A DNA stretch of 64,000 nt from Lates calcarifer. Lineage: Eukaryota > Chordata > Actinopteri > Centropomidae. Both the position numbers and the translations under genes were made by a program. Below are positions 11,096-20,644 of the stretch, one piece after another (position 1 is the stretch's first letter; the number at the start of each line of letters is the position of its first letter). The stretch covers positions 7,849,927 to 7,913,926 of the forward strand of contig NC_066850.1 in assembly GCF_001640805.2 (NCBI RefSeq), in the 5' to 3' direction. Under the pieces are notes generated by a model. That model saw nothing but the letters and a program-made list of their open reading frames with translations, made no database searches and had not been told where the DNA came from.

Positions 11096-11929
11096 AGCCT
11101 ATACAAGAATCCAAAAATGTTGGATGTTACATTTATCATAATACAACCAATGTAATCTTTTTGTTAGGCCCCCTCTGCCTCTATTCTGTGCTCCCAATTT
11201 GTAATGCAGGCTCTGTGAGTTAAATTTGTTGTCTTGAAACCAAGATTACCCCTGATAATGGAGACGTATAAACCGCCAGGCAGAATGGTACTCCACATGA
11301 CTCTAAACAATGTGTATAATTGGTGGAGTGGCGTTTTGAAAGTGCAAGAAGTAGAAAGAAAAAGAAATGATGTCACATATTTCAAGGCTTTTGAGTTTAA
11401 ACACTTCTAAGTCGTGATGTCAGCTTTCACATCTCCAGTGTCAGCGAATGAGGTGATGACCCATCCATCCAATCTTAACACAACAGAGTGAGATAAATCA
11501 GTGTGGAGACCACGGGACTCTACACTACATATACAAAGCACCTTTACAATGCCTATTCAATGACATATAAGATCTTAACAAAAACTTACAACACCAAAAC
11601 TTCACACAAACAAGCATGAAGATGTAGCTCAGGTATACATTTCAAATGGTAGTTTGTGCACCTTCCATTAATTAACACTGTAGGGTTTTTTTTCTTCTGG
11701 ATGCAATTGTATGTGCAGCCACAACTGAGGAGACAACTATACAGTAACATCAATATGACAGCTATGAGGTGACACAGTTAATTGCACTTAATTGCATTCA
11801 CCTGGAACCCCAAGTGTAAAACAAATCCTGATTAGATTACATTTCATCCCGCTACAATTAAAACCAGTGGGGCTCTGCATCCTGAGGCAGAACAAGTATC
11901 AAGTTAGAGGTCTCTAAGATAATGAAATG
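11096..11929. other. Non-coding stretch, no gene recognised
   Basis: AT-rich unassigned sequence. A T-run with TTCTTCTGG lies near 11688. No motif cluster or exon-like pattern is convincing. Confidence 0.6.
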
Positions 11930-12240
11930 AACCCCACACCAGACACACACTCGCTCATGCACATCCCTCATCATCCTGACATTGTCATTGTGTATTGTAT
12001 GTGTACCCATAACTGTGGTGATCCCAACCCAAGCCAAGGGGACAGAACTGCGGGTAATGGCGGCGCCCACTCTGGGGACGGCGACCATTTCATGGCTGGT
12101 CACTCTGCCTTCACTGAGCATCGCCACGTGATCGATCCGCACACACACACGCGCACACCCCCTCTCTCCCTCTTCCTGCCTCTCCCGGCTTCCCTCGCTC
12201 TCTCTGAGGACATTTTACGCTGGCTTATGCAGTGATGCAT
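11930..12240. promoter_or_regulatory. Candidate CpG-bearing regulatory island
   Basis: Composition changes sharply to G+C-richer sequence with CpGs (GGTAATGGCGGCGCCC near 12053, GGGGACGGCGACC near 12074). It includes a CACGTGATCGAT string at 12124-12135, which is a canonical CACGTG E-box, and then a CA/CG repeat and a pyrimidine tract. Both strands have roughly 100-codon frames but neither has a recognisable domain. It could be an enhancer, a weak promoter or an old exon. I favour regulatory. Confidence 0.28.
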
Positions 12241-12623
12241 TTGATTGCACAGCACCTCACCAGGGCCAACTCATCAAAAACTTGATCCAGGGAGAGGCAG
12301 GCGAGGGAATAACTTTGGTGAAGCTATCTCTGGTGGAAACCTGTGGATAAGATAAACTCTGTTTAAAACTTGAGAAACTACCGAGCAGAACGTCTTCACA
12401 AATGACAAAACACAGTGTCACACTAACAGGGTGAGAGCCAGTGTAAAATATGTACAGTAGATAACAGCAAGGTTTGAAGGTATAAAATCCCCACACCTCC
12501 ATTGCTACATGAATAATCTACAAGAAATGTTTAAAATATTTTGAAAAAGACAATCAAACAATCAAAAGTCTACATTATATTCCAGTTAACGTGCAACATT
12601 TCCATTTGAAAAGCTCAGATTCA

Positions 12624-12640
12624 CAGCAGCAGCAGCAGCA
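12624..12640. repeat. (CAG)5 trinucleotide repeat
   Basis: Five perfect CAG units plus CA, outside any supported reading frame. Confidence 0.95.
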
Positions 12641-13740
12641 CTCTGGCTAATGCTACAGTTACAGCTACTGTAGATCCACAACAGCTCGACTACACCATAG
12701 ACTCAGTGTCCTTCAGTTAGCCGAGTCACTGCTTTACTCCGGCCATTAAATGATTCAGTGGGCTGTCCAAGCTCTTTACTTAAACTTCTCACAGCGTGGG
12801 ACTTCATTATTGATGAGACACCAAGTGCAGGATACTCAAACATGCAAGATTTGTACACTTCTGTCAGAATGAACACTTCTGTCCCAGTCATCTGCCATGA
12901 TGAAATTGAAAAACGGAGAGAAATGGTATAAATATATATGTGTGTGTGAGAGTGTGTGCCATTATCTCCTCTACCCTGTGCCTGGCAAAGATGACACCTC
13001 ATTATAGTTCAGATATCATCCTGACTCAACCTTGAGCCCCAGGCGTTGCCAGCGGACCACTACACACTCCACAGGCAAGCACTACAAAGCCTCCTCAAAC
13101 TCACCTCACACACTTAAACAAAAGTAAAAATTAGTCATCCACTTGATGACTTTTTTTTTTAACATCTGCATGCTCATGCTCATAACAGCAGGTAAATATA
13201 AAAAAGTGGCGTGCTGTAAATCTGTCTATATTCACACCAAGAAACCAAGCAGGGTGCTCTAAGCTGGATTCGGTTGAGCAAACAAGCTCTGTGAAAAGAA
13301 ATCTGTTTGCAGAAATGCGAGACATTGTGCTTGAGTGAGTACAGCTCTCGGTGAGAGAGCCAGGGGAAACGGCAAAATTACTTGTGCAATCCCTTTTGTA
13401 AATGGACAGTCTATCCTTCTGTGGCTCCCACAGTCTTTTGCACACACTGTCTCCTTCGGTTCCTTTCGTCTTAGGCTCTAGGTGTATGCGTCACAAGCTT
13501 TTTCCCTATAACAGGGCTCTTTTGTGTTATCTCGATATCAAATCACATCATACACATATATACACACACAGACAGTGTATTTCTCCCTGGAACAATGGTG
13601 TTCCTTGGTTGAGGGAGCAGACAGACTAGATAAGGGCAGAGACTTGAGCCCATCTCAGAGAAACACACAGAGCTCAAGTGTAATTACAGCCCCCATCCAC
13701 GCTGCATCAGCCACTGAGCATCCCCACTGGGACAGGCATG

Positions 13741-13742
<2 letters not shown>

Positions 13743-13787
<45 letters not shown>
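13743..13787. repeat. (TG)22 microsatellite followed by poly-T
   Basis: A perfect TG run of 45 bases, followed by TTGTTTTTTTTTGTTG. It is long enough to be polymorphic. Confidence 0.98.
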
Positions 13788-13788
<1 letters not shown>

Positions 13789-14016
13789 GTTTTTTTTTGT
13801 TGTTTTCTTGTGTCAGTATGTACCTGTTAGTAAGCTTTTCATGATATGCAGCTATGCACAGTGTACCACACATCAGGGTTGTGCCCATAGATGATGATCC
13901 CAGTGTGCTAACCAATGTCTTTGCCAATCTCAAGACGATATTTGCCTAATTTCCCATTATTTTGCCTTTCAGCAAAGACCTGTGCTGTTTGATAGATTTT
14001 GTGTCTTAGCCCTTGT

Positions 14017-14037
14017 TTCAGAACCATGGACAGCGCT
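14017..14037 (+). promoter_or_regulatory. RE1/NRSE, REST-binding silencer motif
   Basis: The 17 bases TTCAGAACCATGGACAG fit the classical RE1 consensus NTYAGMRCCNNRGMSAG at every position. The following CGCT continues the extended 21-bp motif with only the last base off. REST (NRSF) is a zinc-finger repressor that silences neuronal genes in non-neuronal cells through such sites, whose position relative to the promoter is flexible. The site stands alone in unremarkable sequence. Which gene it controls cannot be read from this window. A chance full match is unlikely in 64 kb, so I consider it probably functional. Confidence 0.65.
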
Positions 14038-16839
14038 GTTTGTTGCATGAAGGTTCCCTGCTGGTACTGAAACAGAGTAGAGGGGATCAGTAAGACAAAC
14101 ACATCACTTTGTTCACTTCTTAGCCAGCTTGCTTTTTGTGTTTGTAAATAGAACTTTTGGGCCCTGATTTCCTTTTCCCTCCAAACTGCAGTAATCTACA
14201 GACAGAAGGGAAATGTCAGAGAAACAAAGGGACGGTCATTGAGATGGAGAGTTTTTCTCAGGCCCCCCTCCCCATGAAAGAAAAGCTCGATCGATTCACC
14301 AATGCAGATAATTTGGCACTGGAGGTTTTAAACCCGTAGCTGCTGACATTATAGATGAGTTGGATGGATAAAGGTCGACTCTGATCAAGACGATCGAATA
14401 AGAGCAAAAAGAGAGAATCACAAAGATTGAAAAAGAAAAAAACAAACCCAAGGGTGTTTGGTTTGGTTGTAGTTCACAAGTGCACAGAGACTGGAAGAGA
14501 TCACCGACTAATGGCTCCAGTAGAAAAATTATGACAAAAGTTCAGCACACATGCACAGCTGGATGAATGTATAGCAAAGCTGATGGTATATGTAAACACA
14601 TATATAGTACATATAAATGCTTCTCATTTTTTTGACTGATAACAGTGACATCAGCCATAAGCAATGCTTCCTAATACCACCTAAGACCAAGAGTTAATTT
14701 CTCACCATCTGCTGCCACACCCTCCCTCCTCTCTGTCCCTCCTTTCTTTTGCTTCTCTGTACGATTATCTCTTGTTCTCTTCCACCACAGGCTGAGAAAA
14801 TAGACGGTTTTGGCCAGGAAGTGCCTTTGTGTGCAGGAGATTGCACAACAGTGTATATCATTTGCTCAAATTTAGTGTCTACTGCGTGTGTGTACACAGA
14901 CACACATAACCATGCGTATATAGTTGTGTAAAGCCAAGGCGTCTTTTGTGAGTAATGCAATTGGATTACAGTGGTGTAGACCTGCTGTGTGCTGTGTAAG
15001 AATCTAGGAGGATTTTCAAATCCAGAGGCCCGTGAATGAATTACCTTTTGTTCTAAGTCTCTGTCTTACATGGTGCAGCAAGAACCGATGTAGGTGTCCC
15101 ACGTACTGTATGCATATTCAAAAGCACTAGCAGTCTCCTAGGTGGGCTCCTGTGTGAGCAGTATGAGCAGTGCGACTAAGCATGTAATTCCCCACGTGGG
15201 ATAGCTGCCTAAGGTTTCGCACACTACCTTGGCTCCTGCAGAGGTGTGGTGTCATAGCACTGCATTTATGCTGATGTGAAGTCTCCCAGCACTACTGTGG
15301 AAAATCACCAAGGGCTCAGAAAATACATAGAGTGAGGCTTTCTTTCATTTGGCAGTCATAATGAATGTATCAACAAGACAGGGTTCATTTTATAAGTGTG
15401 TGAACAGAAAAGCTGAATATTAACTGCACGACTAAAGAAATCAATCCTACAACCAAGACTGAACCGCAATACAACATCCACAATACAGTATGGCAACACA
15501 GAAAGATGGAACCACTTTTACAACAATGTGCAAAAATTTTGGTGACGCCCCTTAGAGAATCATTACATCCCTATCTAAGACTAAAAATAACATCACTCCT
15601 CGACTTAGCAACAAACCACAGCACCACTGCCATGATTATGACTGTAACTGCTACAAATGTCTGAAAAATTTCAACTTTAAGTAGTCGATGTCTCACTTTT
15701 TTCATTTTCTACTGTGTACTTTAAAAACATGGAGGTATAATAAAACATGACTCATCATAATGATATAACAGGTGCCCTCTTAGCAAAGGTAACTGAAGAA
15801 AAATATGCTCTTTTTTCTGAACAGTAATTACACACATAATTACAGCACCAACTGTTGCTAAGTGAAGGTTTATTGAGTTTGCCTCTGTCCCTACTTTGCA
15901 ACTAAAATTAAACAGCACAATACCTGCTCTGATGCATACAAAACCACTGAAATGAAAGTGGTTACATAATTTATTTATTTACTCCCGAAGGTGTCCCAAA
16001 CATTAAGTCTATTCTTATAGCTTTTTAACAATAACAGCAAGCTAGAAAAGGACATATTGAAAAACTGGTCAAAGAGATTAGCAAAAGATTCTGCACTAGT
16101 CAGTTCAATCTATTTGGCATGCTGGATGTGTTACACGCATGACTTTCAGACTGCTGCAGAGAAAACATATATTCAGAGAGCCTGTGAAAGTTGCCATCAT
16201 ACTATCATTTAGGAGCTCATATGATGATGGTTGAAGGGCAGTCTGCCTTCTCACTCCATCTGGCTGTAAAAGTGAAATATTGCCTCACAGCCCAGATTGC
16301 TGTAAGTATACTTATCAGTGTGTGCTGTTTTACTAGCACCCCACTACTGATTTTTGTGTTTTGAATCAATAAATACATTTTGGCACTTTCAAAATGATTG
16401 ACTTGTTTGATGCAACAAGTACAACCAGAATATTCTAGCTAAAAATGAAGTGAGCCTGTACTTTAAAAAGGTACAAATGTTCATGCTGGTAAAGCGTGTG
16501 CAGCACATTTGCTTGACCATTTTTGAAGATATGTGGAAATAGTTAAAGAGGCAGGAAAAACTGTAAATAAAAAATGGTCAAACATCAAAAACGGACTGTG
16601 TTTCATGCTCTTTGATATCCTTCTCACAAGAAATACAATTTATTTGCAAAGGACTGATTTCACCATCTCTTCCTTCTCCTACATTTATTTATCTCACACA
16701 TATCTTTCTAGGCCCATTTTATGGCTCACAGCTTAGTATTCTGACAGTAACAGGCTCTGCTATGTTTGGTATGTGTTTTTATAAAAAGGGACATATCTTT
16801 GCATACGTGTTACTGTCAGAGCAAGCATAACTAGCCGTA
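14038..16839. other. Non-coding stretch, mostly unassigned
   Basis: It contains a good pyrimidine-tract acceptor near 14760-14789 (TTGTTCTCTTCCACCACAG) with no donor after it, and a perfect CCCACGTGGG palindrome at 15191-15200. A MEF2-type CTAAAAATAA lies at 15591-15600. A GTAAGT donor near 16303 lacks a good partner acceptor. No coding-like frame. Confidence 0.55.
15191..15200. promoter_or_regulatory. CCCACGTGGG E-box palindrome
   Basis: A perfect 10-bp palindrome around CACGTG, the core recognised by USF and MYC/MAX-type bHLH-ZIP factors. Single sites of this kind are weak evidence of function. Confidence 0.35.
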
Positions 16840-16990
16840 GCAGTAGTGTGTGCGACGTGTGTGTCCATTCCGTTATGGCAGGGCCACCGCGGCTGTCCTT
16901 CAGCGATGCTGACGGCGGATATAAATTCATTACTCCCTGAAGCAGACAACCCATCATTCTCAACACACCGATTCTGCATTCACATACAGT
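16840..16990. promoter_or_regulatory. Candidate conserved noncoding element
   Basis: Non-repetitive, CpG-bearing sequence (CCACCGCGGCTG near 16886, GCTGACGGCGGATATAAATT near 16907) in an AT-rich setting, just left of a TG microsatellite and a motif-dense element. Open frames on both strands carry no recognised domain. Confidence 0.28.
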
Positions 16991-17066
16991 GCACATCTGT
17001 GTGTACATGTGTACAACACCTCTCTGTGAGGAAATGTGCGCGTTGCGGTGCAGGTGTGTGCGTGTT

Positions 17067-17072
<6 letters not shown>

Positions 17073-17109
<37 letters not shown>
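17073..17109. repeat. (TG)n microsatellite
   Basis: A perfect 37-base TG run preceded by imperfect GTGTTTGTGTTTG. It separates two enhancer-like stretches. Confidence 0.97.
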
Positions 17110-17110
<1 letters not shown>

Positions 17111-17290
17111 AGAGCTGGTCAAGGTCAAGCAGATAGGTGGGGTCAGCTGACTGTTATTCAACAGCGGCCGTAACTGAAGCTGCCAGGAATATTGATTGAC
17201 AGCATTTACAGCAGCTTCACTTGGCGTGCCACTGACATAAAATGTAAGACTTCCACCCAAGTCAAGGAGCCCATGATTATCTGACTGCAT
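17110..17290. promoter_or_regulatory. Enhancer-like cluster: PBX-MEIS, NR5A/ESRR, E-box
   Basis: Within 90 bp the plus strand has TCAAGGTCA (17119-17127), the extended half site used by NR5A and ESRR nuclear receptors. It then has the palindrome GTCAGCTGAC (17142-17151) around a CAGCTG E-box, and TGATTGACAG (17193-17202), the textbook PBX-MEIS/PREP composite site. The rest is non-repetitive and balanced in base composition. Clusters like this are typical of developmental enhancers. No coding frame is supported. Conservation in other fish would be the first test. Confidence 0.42.
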
Positions 17291-17379
17291 TTATCACACT
17301 TCCAGTGTATGCTGTTTTCCAGACCATGAGCTGACCACAAAGTACATATGATTATTGATTATGTGAAGTAGGCTACACA

Positions 17380-17380
<1 letters not shown>

Positions 17381-17435
<55 letters not shown>
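17381..17435. repeat. (TG)27 microsatellite
   Basis: A perfect TG run of 55 bases, the longest uninterrupted dinucleotide tract in the window. Confidence 0.98.
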
Positions 17436-17437
<2 letters not shown>

Positions 17438-17590
17438 ATGTCCATTTGCTGTATATTCACCCTTTCACAAATGACTCCGACCTCCAATGCCAACAAAATG
17501 TATTGTATGTGGACACCATTATCCACAAAGGGAAGACAAAAAGGAGAAAAAAAAACTAGAGCCAGATACTAATCTATATGAATGTCATTG

Positions 17591-17758
17591 ACCTAAGTCA
17601 GTAGGATTACATCCTCTGGGAACAAAAAATGTATAAAACCTAATGGCATTCCACCCGACACTTGTTGAGGACCAACATGGTTGACTGACCAACTGCCTGA
17701 CAGACCAAGCAACATTGCCATCCCTCAAGCCAGACTGCTAGCAAGGCTAAACACCTAC
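17591..17758 (+). repeat. Percomorph dispersed repeat, 3' part, second copy
   Basis: CTAAGTCAGTAGGATTACATC and CCTCTGGGAAC are followed by TGGCATTCCA, CTTGTTGAGGACCAACATGG and TGACTGACCAACTGCCTGAC. The copy ends with ACATTGCCATCCCT and GCTAGCAAGGCTAA. This is the same family as 10639-11095 and extends it further 3', to the 'gaccaac..tgccatccct' end that I recall for this element. A short deletion is evident relative to the first copy around the GAGATATTTCA block. Confidence 0.7.
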
Positions 17759-18310
17759 ATACAGAGACACACATATTGTAGGCACAACCTAAAACATGTA
17801 TGCACACACAAACACACATAGTTCAAGACTTGTTTGACTTAACAGAGAGTAGCCACTGGCCCATTTTAGATTTTTTTGCTCTTATTTGTTCATTCATTTA
17901 TTTGCTATTCTCATTTTCTACCTTTTCCCATGGTGATTTATGACTGGAAGGGGTATAGAGGATATTACTTTAAATGCACTGAAAATGGCCATTCCTCATC
18001 CAACCCAATGAAGTTATTCAATTGCCACCCAATATGGCAGGGACAAATGACAGCCATTAGGGTGCAAAGCTTCCAGTTGCACTTTGGCCTGAGCTCCTCA
18101 CCTAGTGATTATGCCAGGCATTCATCAGAGGAAGATGAAAACTGATTCAAGGAGGGTGTGATCAGCAGCCAGTGTCTCTAAAAAGATCATTATTTTCTTA
18201 TTACTGCTACTAGAGCAATATTATATTCTTTGACCCCTTTGACATTTCACTGAAGCACACATATTATACTTTCGGTGTTATACAGATCCACAAAAACACA
18301 TGAAAAATGT

Positions 18311-18334
18311 TTTTAAGCAGTCTTTTAAGCAGTC
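18311..18334. repeat. Perfect 12-bp tandem duplication
   Basis: TTTTAAGCAGTC occurs twice in direct succession. It is probably a replication-slippage product. Confidence 0.95.
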
Positions 18335-18390
18335 TTAAAAATTAAGTCAGGACTACAAGAGAAGTGTTGCTTGCTACTGAGGACTAGTAG

Positions 18391-18422
18391 AGGTTCAAAG
18401 AGGCTTGAGGAGGTTCAAAGAG
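18391..18422. repeat. AGGTTCAAAGAG direct repeat, 20-bp period
   Basis: The 12-mer occurs at 18391-18402 and 18411-18422. Read on the minus strand each copy carries CTTTGAA, a TCF/LEF-like core, about two helical turns apart. It may be only a small tandem duplication. Confidence 0.8.
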
Positions 18423-20626
18423 CTCAGACAGGTCAGAGACAAAGACATTGTGGTATTTCCCCAAAATGTCATTGTGTTTGATGCTAACCAAAGTCTGAAA
18501 TCGGAAGAAAAGTGAATGTGGACTGGACAAAGAGAGGGGAGGACTTTCAATTTCTCTCGGTGTGAGACAGTTAAAGAGAGATATCGAGATGAGGAAATTG
18601 GATTTAACATCTGAGGACAAGAGAGCAGAGAGGATGGTAAGAAATTGTGAAGAACGAAGTAAAGGGTACAAAGGAACAAATGAATAGAAGTGGGAGGAAA
18701 AGTAGAACTCTATCACCTAATCATCAAAGATCCCAGTCTATGAGAGACAGAGAGACAAACTTCAAATGGCAGAAGGAGAGACATATGGCTCTATTTTGTG
18801 ACGATGCACTGTGCATAGCAGAAGCATTTCGACATTAATTTGGCATTTGGGGTGTCCGACCTAATTTCTGTGTCAAGAATGAGGGGTATGTGTGCTTTTG
18901 TTGCCCACCTGTTCTGACATAATCAAACCTGCCTAATACATGGGGCATGGTGAATTATGTTTTGCATAATTTTTATGCCTCTATCAAACACAGTCTGATA
19001 GATAATCCTCTAAATGTTTCCTATGAGGCTGATTTGACTGAGTAATATACAGGAAAGGTGCCACGTGCCACAACATAGAACTGTAAATCTATGCCATAAG
19101 TTTTCAAGACAATTTTAATGCAATACTTCCTGCCATGAAGAGATCTTGCAGTCTTTCAATGTAATTCAAAGATGATAAAAACATGGATGCATTGTTCATG
19201 TACCTCACGGACAAGGACAAATCAGGAACCTGATTTTAAATAGTGGAGGAGTCAGCCCATACCGCACATACTGATGGTTTATTGCTTCTAATCCCACCCC
19301 CATTTCTAGCTGCACTGCCCCCAGTGCCTGCAGATACTAAATTACCCGAAGTCATCTGCCATGCCTTGTGCACCTGCATTGTTAGCGACTGATTTTCAAA
19401 GGCAGAGCTCATTTGAGGTGAGATGTTAAAGTGGGTGAGATGCATGAGCATGTGTGCATCTGCCCGTGTGTCTTTCTTTTCACTCGGCCCTATCCTTCAG
19501 CCTGTATTACATGGTAAAAGAGACACAAGGTGCATATGGTGGAGCAGAGAAAGAGCGGAGTCAAGCTTAAAAGAACATCTGTTTTGTTTGCTGAAGTGTG
19601 GCTGGGCCTGTGGTTTCATTTTTGTGAAACCATATGGCCAAAGCAAATATGCAATAATGACAGAAGGGGTTATCTTGTATTGTATTAAGACAGGAAGTGA
19701 ACCTTCACTGACTAACCATCATGTGACATTAAGCCTAAAATTGACCTGCTGCTTTCTGTGTTTGCACATGGCAGCTGGGTTTTTGCAAGAACAAACAGTC
19801 TCGGAATAATGGGCTGGGAGCTGCAAGAGAGTAGGAGTGTATTGTTAATTTCAACGACGTACGTTTCCTCAGATACACGACGCTACAAATGTGGTGGAAG
19901 AGATTCCTACACAGTGTCTGTGAAGATGAAGTTTTGAACTGTTAGAGGTGGCATGACTGAAATCCTCCCAGAGGTATAGCAAATTGCCGATGTGGGAGGT
20001 GCACCAAATGACAGAGGAAAGGTCGATTAGAGTTCATCAACAGGCTCCAGACAGTGGCTGTCGGCCAGACTCAGCAGCTTGGCGATGTGTGGCGTAACAA
20101 CCGCAGATCCTCTGGGATCTCAATCCAGGGGCAGGTTGGATGATGTGCTCGGCCGGGCGTGGTTTCCACATATGCCAGGGTAAACTGGGAAACTGCCTTC
20201 CTCTCCACGACATCGATACAGAGGAGGACAAAGAGGCAAGATGGAGGGCATTTCATCTTCTTCACTCAGCTCTGAATTAAATGGGATCAAAAGGGGATAT
20301 TTTCGCTGGAGTAAAAAATTGTCTGCAGTTAAGTCTAATGGAACTAAACACAAGTTAGACGCTTAAAGAAACTTATTTTCCAGCTTCTTGGAGAAATCAA
20401 TCAAATATTATGAAGTGCTTTATTTGTATTTTATTCTCTTACACCATCACTGTTGTTTCTGCTCCTTTGATCCATCTTTCATTCTCTCCTAATCTGCTCT
20501 CTTCATGCCTTTGTATCAAACGTCACTAAATCGTGTTTCTTTATGCTACATTGGCTCATGGTCTCATAAAAGAAAATCAAATCTGAGAAAAACTACAGTC
20601 ACGTAGAATGATGCCAGCGTGCTGCA

Positions 20627-20644
20627 TTCAGAGAGAGAGAGAGA
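20627..20644. repeat. (GA)n short repeat
   Basis: About seven GA units (CAGAGAGAGAGAGAGAT). Confidence 0.9.

Larger units (their letters stand above)
12241..14016. other. Non-coding stretch with microsatellites
   Basis: Unassigned sequence containing a short CAG repeat (12624-12640), TATATG/TGTG-rich sequence near 12930-12957 and the long TG microsatellite at 13743. An exon-donor-like AAACTCACCTC occurs near 13095 without a matching acceptor. Confidence 0.6.

Noticed and set aside
14790..14931. Plus-strand frame after a good acceptor
   Set aside because: No donor, no domain, and the frame continues into repetitive ACACAC-type sequence.
16760..17290. Long minus-strand frame of about 176 codons
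   Set aside because: Its length comes from a CA repeat translated as threonine-histidine, which contains no stops. The same holds for the 47085-47606 and 31875-32519 frames.
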